64,000 nucleotides of DNA from Bacteroidales bacterium (GTDB lineage: Bacteria; Bacteroidota; Bacteroidia; Bacteroidales; F082), in NCBI GenBank assembly GCA_017395365.1, contig JAFPUN010000003.1, positions 248,001-312,000 on the forward strand, in the 5' to 3' direction. The notes under the pieces were generated by a model. It worked only from the letters and a program-made list of their open reading frames with translations. It searched no databases and was not told where the DNA came from. Position 1 is the first letter of the stretch, and each line of letters begins with the position of its first letter. This document shows positions 41,586 through 49,171 of the stretch, in pieces. A program made the position numbers and the translations under genes.

Positions 41586-41628
41586 CAGCATCATTTCAAA
41601 TTAGATGAGCATGTTGAGTTTACATATT

Positions 41629-41745
41629 GACGCGAGACGGCGAGACGCGAGACGCGAGACATTGGCTTGTCTCGTGTCCCGAAGTCCCGTGTCCCGTGTC
41701 AAAAGAATAACTGTATAGTAATAATTCTGAACACTTACTTAAAAC
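41629..41745. repeat. Imperfect palindromic repeat (family A), copy 2
   Basis: GACGCGAGACGGCGAGACGC-type words (41629-41660) face CTCGTGTCCCGAAGTCCCGT-type words (41671-41702). They are followed by the gene-proximal segment TCTGAACACTTACTTAAA shared with the copies before the DUF2807 (20.6 kb) and anti-sigma-like (46.9 kb) genes. Confidence 0.7.
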
Positions 41746-41784
41746 ACAAATCACTTATTATTCACATTTTAAAAACATAACAAA

Positions 41785-42243
41785 ATGAAAAAAATGATTT
41801 ATCTGCTTGGTATTATGCTCCTTATGGCAGGAGCAGCCAAGGCGCAAGACGCAAAGACCCAGAGCGGTCCTGAAATCGAATTTGAGAAAGTCGTTCACGA
41901 CTACGGCGATGTGCCCTACAACGGCAACGGTGAATGTGAATTCCGTTTCACCAACACGGGCACAGAACCACTGCTGGTGCTGAAACCAAAGTCAAGTTGC
42001 GGCTGCACTATCCCTTCCTGGCCTCAGGAACCCATACTCCCAGGTGAGTCGGAAGTCATCAAGGTGACCTACCGCACCAACCGTCCCGGCATCATCAACA
42101 AGACGGTGACCGTGACCTCCAACGCCGTCAACAATCCCACAGTTGTGCTTCGCATCAAGGGCCGAGTGCTAGACCAAACCACCGAAGTCCTCCCCGAGAA
42201 GACAAACGGTTTCGGCAACGGTTCTCCCGTCAACAAGAACTGA
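41785..42243 (+). CDS. DUF1573 secreted protein
   Basis: 152-residue exported protein: a signal peptide (GAAKAQ) followed by one DUF1573 immunoglobulin-like domain (FEKVVHDYGDVPYNGNGECE, FTNTGTEPLLVLKPKSSCGC, then VTYRTNRPGIINKTVTVTSN). Such proteins are common and abundant in Bacteroidota but of unknown role. The CGC pair may bind metal or form a disulfide. The A-rich site before the ATG is typical of the group. A strong terminator follows at 42268-42302. Confidence 0.9.
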   Translation: MKKMIYLLGIMLLMAGAAKAQDAKTQSGPEIEFEKVVHDYGDVPYNGNGECEFRFTNTGTEPLLVLKPKSSCGCTIPSWPQEPILPGESEVIKVTYRTNRPGIINKTVTVTSNAVNNPTVVLRIKGRVLDQTTEVLPEKTNGFGNGSPVNKN

Positions 42244-42267
42244 TCTGAAGTAATTATTTGGTGATCT

Positions 42268-42302
42268 TAAAGCCGTCTAATGTTACCGTTAGATGGCTTT
42301 TA
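42268..42302 (+). terminator. Rho-independent terminator after the DUF1573 gene
   Basis: AAAGCCGTCTAA and TTAGATGGCTTTT form a 12-bp stem (one G-T pair) with a loop of about 8 bases and a T-run, 25 bases after the stop. Confidence 0.85.
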
Positions 42303-42499
42303 TTATATGGATAAAGCCACCAAAGACCTTGAAATGTGATGCTTGGAACACAGTTTAAAGCCATCTGATTCCTTTCTTTACTAATTTTCATAGGGACAAA
42401 ATTTTGTCCATATCGTATTCATATTGTTGATTGTCAAAGAAATAAGATTTTACAATCAAAAAAAGCATGGACAGAATTTTTAGGCCTCCCGAAAACCCC

Positions 42500-42528
42500 T
42501 TGACAAGCATTTTTTTGCTATACTTTTG
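42500..42528 (+). promoter_or_regulatory. Promoter of the LRR protein gene
   Basis: TTGACA at 42500-42505 and the -7 box TACTTTTG at 42521-42528 (18 bases from TTG to the box). The leader to the ATG at 42555 is about 20 bases. Confidence 0.55.
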
Positions 42529-42554
42529 TCGGTGCAATTCAAAATCATACGACT

Positions 42555-44084
42555 ATGAAAACGACAAAACAATTTATGATGATTTGCTGCCTGATGGTGA
42601 TGGCAGCAACAACCTTTGGCCAATCCAACCCTTGGGATGGTTATGATTTCAGCACCGAGTGTGAAACGGGACAAACCCTGTATTACATCATTACAGACTC
42701 CATTAATCACGAGGTGACCTTGACGCATCCTGCTCCTTATAGTTATGTCACCTTGGATTATTGGGACGGCTTCGAGGAACCCGCAGGCAACATCGTTTTT
42801 CCATCGGAAGTGACTTACGAAGGGCAAACCTACATCGTTACTAGTATTGATGACGGAGCCTTTAGGGGATGTAGCGGAATGACAGGTTCTTTGGTGATTC
42901 CGAGTACGGTGACTTACATCGGCAGTTATGCTTTCGACGGATGCTCTCAATTTACTGGCAATTTGGTGATTCCTGATCTCGTGGTGTTCATTGGCGACTG
43001 GGCATTCAACGGCTGCATGAGTATCACTGGCGAGATTAATATCCCCAATTCAGTAGTTTCCATAGGATCGTATGCCTTTTCCAGTTTTTGGAAAATCACG
43101 GCTTTCAGAATTCCTGAATCGGTTACTTATCTGGGTCCTGGTTTCATCTGGGCCTGTTCTAAACTCGTGACTTTGGAAGTGGATGAGAACAACCCCGTCT
43201 ATTATTCTGAAAGCAACGCCATTATTGAACGAGAGACCAAGAAACTGATTCAAGGCACGAAAACGACCGTCATCCCGGAAGACATTATTGTCATTGGAGA
43301 AAGGGCTTTTTTAGCCGTTGAGAACCAAGGCCAACTTGTCATTCCACAATCTGTTATTTCTATTGAGGATGAGGCTTTCAAATATGCCACATTTACAGGC
43401 ACTTTGACGCTTCCAGAAAATTTACAACATATCGGTAAATATGCATTTTACACTACTTATTTCACTGGAAATCTGTATGTTCCAGATGGCGTTTTCTCCA
43501 TTGGCGATCATGCGTTTGCCCGTACAAGATTCAAGGAAATCCACCTTCCCGAATCGTTAAAAACCATCGAATGGGACCTGTTTTGGGATTGTGGCCGCTT
43601 GGAGCAACTTGAAATCGGTTCGCAAGTCGATACCATACAATCGGGTGTTTTCCAATATTGCGATAGGCTGAATTGCATGAAAGTCCATTGCGAGATTCCG
43701 CCAACGGCTTGGTACAATGCCTTTTATGGTGTGAATAAAGACATTCCCGTCCACATCCCCGTCGGGACGCTTGCCGACTATCAGAGTGCGCCTTATTGGA
43801 ACGAGTTCACCAACTTCATCGAGGACGATTTGATGTCGGTGGACGAGGAAGAAACGAGCCTGGTTCAAGTGACTTGCTATCCTAATCCTGCGACGACTAC
43901 GGTGACCATAGACGGCAACGAAGCCGCAGAGGTGCAGGTTTATAATGCCATTGGGCAGTTGGTGAAGAGGGTGCGGAACTCAAACGAAATTAATGTGGCT
44001 GGTTTGGCGGAAGGAGTTTATTTGGTGAGGATTACCGATGCAAAAGGAGTTTCGCAGACGGAACGCATTACGGTAAAAAGATAA
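42555..44084 (+). CDS. Secreted BspA-type leucine-rich-repeat protein with T9SS sorting domain
   Basis: 509-residue surface protein. After the signal peptide (TTFGQ) come about ten LRR_5 (BspA/TpLRR) repeats of about 23 residues with the pattern IPSTVTYIGSYAFDGC, IPNSVVSIGSYAFSSF, LPENLQHIGKYAFYTT, and a YYSESNAIIERETKKLIQGT insert. It ends with a type-A sorting domain (VTCYPNPATTTVTIDGNEAA, GLAEGVYLVRITDAKGV). BspA-like proteins mediate adhesion to host or other bacteria. The barrel gene at 44119 follows after 34 bases. Confidence 0.92.
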   Translation: MKTTKQFMMICCLMVMAATTFGQSNPWDGYDFSTECETGQTLYYIITDSINHEVTLTHPAPYSYVTLDYWDGFEEPAGNIVFPSEVTYEGQTYIVTSIDDGAFRGCSGMTGSLVIPSTVTYIGSYAFDGCSQFTGNLVIPDLVVFIGDWAFNGCMSITGEINIPNSVVSIGSYAFSSFWKITAFRIPESVTYLGPGFIWACSKLVTLEVDENNPVYYSESNAIIERETKKLIQGTKTTVIPEDIIVIGERAFLAVENQGQLVIPQSVISIEDEAFKYATFTGTLTLPENLQHIGKYAFYTTYFTGNLYVPDGVFSIGDHAFARTRFKEIHLPESLKTIEWDLFWDCGRLEQLEIGSQVDTIQSGVFQYCDRLNCMKVHCEIPPTAWYNAFYGVNKDIPVHIPVGTLADYQSAPYWNEFTNFIEDDLMSVDEEETSLVQVTCYPNPATTTVTIDGNEAAEVQVYNAIGQLVKRVRNSNEINVAGLAEGVYLVRITDAKGVSQTERITVKR

Positions 44085-44118
44085 GCCATAGAATATGTAA
44101 CTTTAAAATCAATGAGTT

Positions 44119-44718
44119 ATGAGAGCAAATAGTTTCAATAAGCAGATTTTGGCCACAATGGCCATCGCTTTGCTTTGCTGCTTCACGGCAAAGGCACAGG
44201 ACTCGAAAGAATGGTCGATTATTCCTTATACAAAAATAGGATATGTATTGGATGGTTCGGTAAGACTATTAGATGAGGTCTATCACGCGAATGCAGGAGT
44301 GGACGCCAAAGTCAGTTTCAACGAGCATTGGTCGTTGCTGGCTGGTGTTGAGTATAATTACCGATGGGGCTTTTCCGAAGGCGGTTATATTATTCCAGAC
44401 GACCACAGGGAAGGACTACGGCATTTCATCCGCATTCCTGTTCGCGCCGAGTTCACGCACAAATGGTTTTATGTCAATGCAGGACTTTTTGTGGAACGCG
44501 CGACAAACACACGCTATGATGCCAACGAGACTATTAACTTTGGTATAGGCCCAGAAGTGGAATTGGGCGGTCGCATACGACTATCCGAAAATGATCGTCT
44601 CCGTATAGGCATGCAAAGTCAATTATGTGCCAACCATGTAACCGAAAAAGGCCAATCCTCTTTTTATGGAGGTTTCTTCGGTACCTTTCTTACAATGGGT
44701 TATGAGCATCGGTTCTAA
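44119..44718 (+). CDS. Predicted outer-membrane beta-barrel protein, 199 aa
   Basis: Exported protein (signal peptide FTAKAQ) with strands of a small barrel: WSIIPYTKIGYVLDG, WSLLAGVEYNYRWGF, HFIRIPVRAEFTHKWFYVNA, INFGIGPEVELGGRI, and a closing MGYEHRF with terminal Phe, the usual Bam signal. This resembles the outer-membrane-protein beta-barrel family seen at 36218 and 47648. It closely follows the LRR gene without an obvious promoter, so it may be co-transcribed. Function unknown. Confidence 0.8.
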   Translation: MRANSFNKQILATMAIALLCCFTAKAQDSKEWSIIPYTKIGYVLDGSVRLLDEVYHANAGVDAKVSFNEHWSLLAGVEYNYRWGFSEGGYIIPDDHREGLRHFIRIPVRAEFTHKWFYVNAGLFVERATNTRYDANETINFGIGPEVELGGRIRLSENDRLRIGMQSQLCANHVTEKGQSSFYGGFFGTFLTMGYEHRF

Positions 44719-44767
44719 ACATACTTCATAGTTACTCCTAAGCCATCGAAAGCGCTTGCACTAAAAA

Positions 44768-46117
44768 TCACACTATCATCTTTTCAGGTGGCGTTGAGGA
44801 AATAAAAAACATGACAAAATAAACGGGAAGGTAAGTCACTTTCCCGTTTTGTGTGACTTCTCGTTCGTTTGATAACACAAAGCCCTGCTTGATGTGATAG
44901 TCCGGTGTAGAGACAAAAGCATCCAACGAGGCATGTATGTTGTAATCCTTCCCCGACTTCACTTCGACAGGAACCACCGAAAGCAGGTCATAGTCGTTTA
45001 CAAGGAACTCAACCTCGCCTTTTTTCTTATTGTCATAATAGAACAGCGGGAAGCCGTGTGCAACAAGTTCGCTGCACACCACCGATTCATACACCGAACC
45101 CAGGTTGACGCTTTTTTCATCATTCATGATGGCGGAAATACTATACTGATAAAGAAGCCGCGTCAACAGCCCCACATCGTTCAGATACAGTTTCAGCAGG
45201 TTCTTGCTCTCCGATTCCACAAGCGGGAACCTTGGGTTGGAGACGGCCTTCACCTCGTTGCAGATACCGCTTTTCACAAGATACTCAAACTCAGCTTGAT
45301 ACTGCCATGCTCTTGCCTGTTTCTTGTTCTCTATCTGGTTGAAATGAACCCGTTTCTTTTTGTTCTCAAGATAGGAGGGCACCAACTCATATATGCGCTC
45401 AATGACCAATTTCCGTTCTTTGTCGTACTGGCTCGCATCGCCCTTGTAAAGTTCATAGACATCCTTTTGTGCCGATCTCACTTCGACAATATTATGTGTC
45501 TCTATGAACTTGTTCACGGCATCAGGTAGCCCCCCGACCAATAGATATTTTTTGAACAAGTCCATCATTCGATTATGCAACGGTTCGTCCAATGAGACTC
45601 TTTGCATATAACTCTGTCGTGCATGATTGATAAACTCCTCTCCTACATTGTTAGCCCATAGAAACTCCTCAAAATCAAGCTGAAACATTTTCACCACCTT
45701 GATTCTCCCACCAGGCTTTGAGAGCGTCTCGTTTAACGCAATCCCCAACTGCGAACCGCTGACGATATAAGTAAACCTATCATCTTGACGCAAGAATTTC
45801 AAAAGGGTGAGCATGTCGGGATAGGCTTGTATCTCATCCAAAAACACCAATGTGTTTGATTTCTCACCCAATCGGTTGCCGGCAATGGTGCTGAGCCGGA
45901 GGTAAAAGTCTTCTTTATTACGGGTACCTTCAAAAAGCCGGTCGCCTTTCTTATCCTCATACAAATCAATCTCGATGTAATTCTTGAAACGCTTTTTCCC
46001 TTCATGTCTAATGATATAGGACTTTCCTATCTGTCGTGCTCCATCGAGAATCAGTATCTTTTCAGACCCATTATCAAGATATTCAGCGATTTCTGTTTGA
46101 ACTTTTCTTCTTAACAT
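44768..46117 (-). CDS. AAA ATPase with DUF4143 domain
   Basis: 449 residues. The N-terminal ATPase has Walker A in LDGARQIGKSYIIRHEG (residues 25-41) and Walker B in NTLVFLDEIQAYPDML, followed by the sensor segment YIVSGSQLGIAL. The C-terminal DUF4143 part (VVPVEVKSGKDYNIHASLDA, near residue 390) looks like a PD-(D/E)xK nuclease-type EVKSGK core. The family is abundant and variable in Bacteroidota and its role is not established. Four 12-bp repeats with a 32-33 bp period lie over its promoter and start codon, suggesting autoregulation or a recognition site. Confidence 0.9.
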   Translation of the reverse strand: MLRRKVQTEIAEYLDNGSEKILILDGARQIGKSYIIRHEGKKRFKNYIEIDLYEDKKGDRLFEGTRNKEDFYLRLSTIAGNRLGEKSNTLVFLDEIQAYPDMLTLLKFLRQDDRFTYIVSGSQLGIALNETLSKPGGRIKVVKMFQLDFEEFLWANNVGEEFINHARQSYMQRVSLDEPLHNRMMDLFKKYLLVGGLPDAVNKFIETHNIVEVRSAQKDVYELYKGDASQYDKERKLVIERIYELVPSYLENKKKRVHFNQIENKKQARAWQYQAEFEYLVKSGICNEVKAVSNPRFPLVESESKNLLKLYLNDVGLLTRLLYQYSISAIMNDEKSVNLGSVYESVVCSELVAHGFPLFYYDNKKKGEVEFLVNDYDLLSVVPVEVKSGKDYNIHASLDAFVSTPDYHIKQGFVLSNEREVTQNGKVTYLPVYFVMFFISSTPPEKMIV

Positions 46118-46225
46118 ACACTTTTCCTATAATTTTTCACCTGCAAAAATACACTTTTCCGCATAAATAGCAACAAAAAAATACACTTTTCCAAAAAAAC
46201 TACAGGTCGAAATATACACTTTTCC
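46116..46225 (-). repeat. Four iteron-like 12-bp repeats upstream of the DUF4143 ATPase
   Basis: ATACACTTTTCC occurs perfectly at 46116-46127, 46149-46160, 46181-46192 and 46214-46225 (spacings 33, 32 and 33). Copy 1 overlaps the ATPase start codon. Copy 2 overlaps the minus-strand -7 box TATTTTTG at 46151-46144. A period of about three helical turns puts all copies on one face of the DNA, as for cooperative protein binding. Confidence 0.85.
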
Positions 46226-46302
46226 AAAGTTTGTTGTGTTTTTTCCTAAAAAATGTAAGATTCCGCCCATTTCCACGATATAATAGCAAACGACCGAAGG
46301 TA

Positions 46303-46794
46303 ATGACGACCGAAGAGTTCAAACGAGACATCCTGCGACTGCAACCCCGATTGCAGCGGACCGCCGAGATCATCATCGGCGATGCCGACAGCGCAGCGGA
46401 TGCCGTCCAAGAAGCCGTCATCACACTTTGGGAACAACACGCGACGATAAAAAGCCAGGACATGGAAAAACTCAGCCTGACCATCGTCAAGCGGCGCAGC
46501 ATCGACTTGCTTAGGAAACAACGACCCACCGTGCCTATCGATACGGAGAGCCTAATGCTTACCGAGCCACCGCAGGACGATAATGAGGAACGCTACCGAC
46601 TGGCCCGAAAACTCGTCGAACAACTGCCCCAGCGCCAACGCGACACCATCTTGATGAAATACGAGGACGGCCTCAGCGTAGAGGAAATCGAGAAGGCGAC
46701 GGGCATGAGCAGCACCCATGTGTATGCAACGCTGTCGCGCGCCTACAAGTCGTTGCGTGAAGCCATAAAACAGCATAAAGAAGAGCAAATGTAA
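46303..46794 (+). CDS. ECF-type RNA polymerase sigma factor
   Basis: 163-residue sigma factor. Region 2 reads RTAEIIIGDADSAADAVQEA and VITLWEQH, with SLTIVKRRSIDLLRKQRP after it. Region 4 reads LPQRQRDTILMKYEDGLSVE then EIEKATGMSSTHVYATLSRA. The ATG at 46303 gives the canonical start MTTEEFKRDI. The longer frame would extend into the ATPase repeats. It is followed by an anti-sigma-like gene and an outer-membrane barrel gene, a typical envelope-sensing cluster. Confidence 0.92.
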   Translation: MTTEEFKRDILRLQPRLQRTAEIIIGDADSAADAVQEAVITLWEQHATIKSQDMEKLSLTIVKRRSIDLLRKQRPTVPIDTESLMLTEPPQDDNEERYRLARKLVEQLPQRQRDTILMKYEDGLSVEEIEKATGMSSTHVYATLSRAYKSLREAIKQHKEEQM

Positions 46795-46806
46795 ATTACA
46801 TAATAG

Positions 46807-46917
46807 ACAATGGACTACGGGACTGCGAGACTACGAGACGGGCAGCCCTCGAAGTCCCGAAGTCCCGAAGTCTCGAAGTCAAAATATTGCAGTTAAACTT
46901 TGAACACTTACTTAAAG
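46807..46917. repeat. Imperfect palindromic repeat (family A), copy 3
   Basis: GGACTACGGGACTGCGAGAC (46810-46829) faces CCCGAAGTCCCGAAGTCTCG-type words up to 46880. Then TGCAGTTAAACTTTGAACAC and TTACTTAAA follow, shared with the copies at 20.6 and 41.7 kb. It lies between the sigma gene and the anti-sigma-like gene and fills the gap. Confidence 0.7.
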
Positions 46918-46927
46918 GGAAACAAGG

Positions 46928-47635
46928 ATGAATACTGAAAACGAAATCAATGAGGAAGTCCGCCAGCTGCTAGATAGTCTGGAAGAACATGGGAAGAACG
47001 CCCGCCGACAAAAGGAACTTGGCGACCTGATTGACCGTCTTGCCGATGAAGAAAAAACGGTTGCCATGCCGCACAAGCATAGAACACTCACCCCGCTTTG
47101 GTGGGCCATGGGTGCGGCAGCCGCATGCCTTCTGCTTTGGCTACTCGTCAAACCAAGCGCGAAACAGCAACCTGAGATGGAACAGGAAATCCTTGTCGAG
47201 GAAACGAAAGCCGTTGATTCCGTCAAGACCGAGGTGAACGATGCCGTGTTTGAACGACCTGTTGCTAACGAAACATTTTTGGCAGAAGAGACACCCGTCG
47301 TCCCACAAAACGCCCCGATGAAGAAAGAGAAGCCAAAGACACAAATCATCGAAGAAGTGGTCGAACAACCCATGCTTGCAGAGGTCAAGCCGACGGAGCC
47401 CCATGACACTACGAATATTGGATCCAACACCATACCCACTGAAAACGAAACGCCTTCAGCCGTTCAAAAGCCCCAGCGGAGAGTCATCCGGAGCCTCAAC
47501 CTGGTGTGCTACGAATGTCAGAAGGACCCCGAATTCTTCACCAAACCTGTCATGGAAGACAGAACCTTATTCGGTCAGCCACAAGACCCGAACATGAAAA
47601 ACGGATCGCTGGCCTTGGAAATCAAACTCAATTAA
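46928..47635 (+). CDS. Anti-sigma-factor-like membrane protein
   Basis: 235 residues: an acidic cytoplasmic N-terminus (INEEVRQLLDSLEEHGKNAR), one transmembrane segment (LWWAMGAAAACLLLWLLV, about residues 57-75), then a periplasmic low-complexity region rich in Glu, Pro, Thr and Val and a short C-terminal part with a CYEC motif. Position after an ECF sigma gene and before an outer-membrane protein gene suggests an anti-sigma role, but the sequence lacks a recognisable zinc anti-sigma domain. The palindromic repeat at 46807 separates it from the sigma gene. Confidence 0.7.
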   Translation: MNTENEINEEVRQLLDSLEEHGKNARRQKELGDLIDRLADEEKTVAMPHKHRTLTPLWWAMGAAAACLLLWLLVKPSAKQQPEMEQEILVEETKAVDSVKTEVNDAVFERPVANETFLAEETPVVPQNAPMKKEKPKTQIIEEVVEQPMLAEVKPTEPHDTTNIGSNTIPTENETPSAVQKPQRRVIRSLNLVCYECQKDPEFFTKPVMEDRTLFGQPQDPNMKNGSLALEIKLN

Positions 47636-47647
47636 AACTTGGAAACC

Positions 47648-48952
47648 ATGAAACGCATCTTTTTATCATTAGCCATTCTTTTGGCCGCACAGATAGGCTT
47701 CGCCCAGGAAGAAGTCGCCATCGAGCAAAACATCAACCAGCGCATCAACAAGCTGGAAATCAATTCAGGATGGAATATCCATCTGATTCACCACGAGGCC
47801 GACAGTGGCTATCGCGTGGCCATCATCACCGAAGAGGATTTAGCGGCACGGGCCTACAATGTGCAGCTCTGCAACGTCAAGGACCAAACCTTGACCATCC
47901 TTGAGAACACCCAGTTGCCCCAAGGCACCGTGGTGGAGATAGAAGGTCCCATGAACTTCGGGCAAATCAGCCTTTTGGACAGAGCGACGGCTGAAGCGGA
48001 TTATGTCGTTGTATCCGTGGCGTCCGTACCGAAGGACTTGACCAACCTCAACCTTTCAAAGCATTCAAGCTTTCATATCCGGCACTATCACATTCCCAAC
48101 CCAGAAAACTCGCCCGGTATGGAGATTTGGGACCAAGCCCAATTGACTATCGATACCATTTCGGGCGAAGGTGACGCTGTGGTGAATGTTTATGCAGACG
48201 CAAACTTTCAATATGGCTCCAACACCTTGCGAGGTAAAATCACCCTGTATGATTATGAGGCAACCAACAATTATCCTTATTGGCAAAAGGAAAGAAGAGA
48301 AATCAAGACCAAAGAAGTCGATGGCAAGCTGGTCACCACCAATCAGCGAAAGATATGGAGTCAGTCCATTTCTCTTGACGGAGGAATTGGCATCCGTAAA
48401 GGCGACACCCCGAAAGATCCCAATAGTCCTCTATTGCAGAACAGCACCTTGTCGATAAAACTGGGCATGAGTACCTATTTTAAACTCAGCAACCATTGGG
48501 GTTTAAGTACAGGAATATTATGGAATCATAATATAAAGACATTGAGTCATCATGTGAAATACGAAGACAACGAATTGGTGGTGATAGATGGTCAAGGGAT
48601 TTTCCAACGCAATAGGCTTTTGAACCATTATTTAGGTGTTCCTGTTACCTTAAACTATTACCTTGGAAAACGTCAAACAGAAAGTTTCTCATTGGATTTC
48701 TATTGCGCCCGACTGTTGGGAGAAAGGCTCAGTACGAGTATTGACCCAACACAGTCCACCGGTATAGCATGGACGGGAGAAAGTATCAATAACATCTTCA
48801 ACCCTTGGAAATTGGAAGTGGGTCTCAGTTTCAACACCCAGCATTTGGGCATCATCCACGGCATTCGGGTCTTCACTAACCTTCTGCCTGAGTACAAGCC
48901 AGGGGTCACGACGGACAAGTTCAGGAGCGTTGGCGTCGAGATTAAACTATAA
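47648..48952 (+). CDS. Outer-membrane protein: GIN/DUF2807-like head plus beta-barrel
   Basis: 434 residues with a signal peptide (AAQIGFAQ). The first 200 residues resemble the DUF2807/GIN adhesin head (INKLEINSGWNIHLIHHEAD, then GDAVVNVYADANFQYGSNTL). A hinge of about 60 residues contains a small Lys/Glu-rich loop, and the C-terminal half is a porin-like barrel (LSIKLGMSTYFKLSNHWGLS, then LNHYLGVPVTLNYYLGKRQT) ending in GVEIKL. Such two-part proteins follow ECF sigma/anti-sigma pairs in Bacteroidales. It starts 12 bases after the anti-sigma-like gene and is probably the structural output or sensor of the cluster. Confidence 0.8.
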   Translation: MKRIFLSLAILLAAQIGFAQEEVAIEQNINQRINKLEINSGWNIHLIHHEADSGYRVAIITEEDLAARAYNVQLCNVKDQTLTILENTQLPQGTVVEIEGPMNFGQISLLDRATAEADYVVVSVASVPKDLTNLNLSKHSSFHIRHYHIPNPENSPGMEIWDQAQLTIDTISGEGDAVVNVYADANFQYGSNTLRGKITLYDYEATNNYPYWQKERREIKTKEVDGKLVTTNQRKIWSQSISLDGGIGIRKGDTPKDPNSPLLQNSTLSIKLGMSTYFKLSNHWGLSTGILWNHNIKTLSHHVKYEDNELVVIDGQGIFQRNRLLNHYLGVPVTLNYYLGKRQTESFSLDFYCARLLGERLSTSIDPTQSTGIAWTGESINNIFNPWKLEVGLSFNTQHLGIIHGIRVFTNLLPEYKPGVTTDKFRSVGVEIKL

Positions 48953-48980
48953 CCTACAGCCTGCCGGATGAATTATTTCT

Positions 48981-49067
48981 CACGCAGAAATCGCAGAATA
49001 CGCTGAACCTGCCAGAGGCAAACTTCGCATCGCTTTGCGTTTCATATAGTTCTGCGGATTCTGCGTG
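48981..49067. repeat. Inverted-repeat element (CACGCAGAAATCGCAGAA arms)
   Basis: CACGCAGAAATCGCAGAA (48981-48998) pairs with TTCTGCGGATTCTGCGTG (49050-49067) with 2 mismatches in 18. The 51-base interior contains a second small dyad (CGCATCGCTTTGCG). It looks like a small non-autonomous element or stable hairpin between the barrel gene and the GH97 terminator. Confidence 0.65.
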
Positions 49068-49087
49068 CCAAATAAAGAGGCATCATT

Positions 49088-49121
49088 AAAGCCATCGAAA
49101 GCGATTTCGGTGGCTTTTTTT
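49088..49121 (+). terminator. Rho-independent terminator upstream of the GH97 gene
   Basis: AAAGCCATCGAAA and TTTCGGTGGCTTT form a 13-bp stem (one G-T pair) with a four-base loop, followed by seven T. It ends the barrel gene transcript and is directly followed by the GH97 promoter. Confidence 0.85.
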
Positions 49122-49150
49122 GTGAAGTGTGGCAAAAATCTTTATTTTTG
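49119..49150 (+). promoter_or_regulatory. Promoter of the GH97 gene
   Basis: TTTG at 49119-49122 (in the T-run of the terminator) and the -7 box TATTTTTG at 49143-49150, 20 bases apart and 21 bases before the ATG. Confidence 0.6.
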
Positions 49151-49171
49151 CCTGCATAAAACTATACCAAC

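Larger units (their letters stand above)
42244..42554. other. Intergenic region: terminator and promoter only
   Basis: The 311-base gap holds the terminator at 42268-42302 and the promoter at 42500-42528. Between them is A/T-rich DNA in which I see no ORF, RNA gene or repeat. Confidence 0.6.

Noticed and set aside
46116-46225. CRISPR array
   Set aside because: Repeats are only 12 bp, spacers are about 20 bp of A/T-rich DNA and no cas genes are present; they overlap a promoter and start codon instead.
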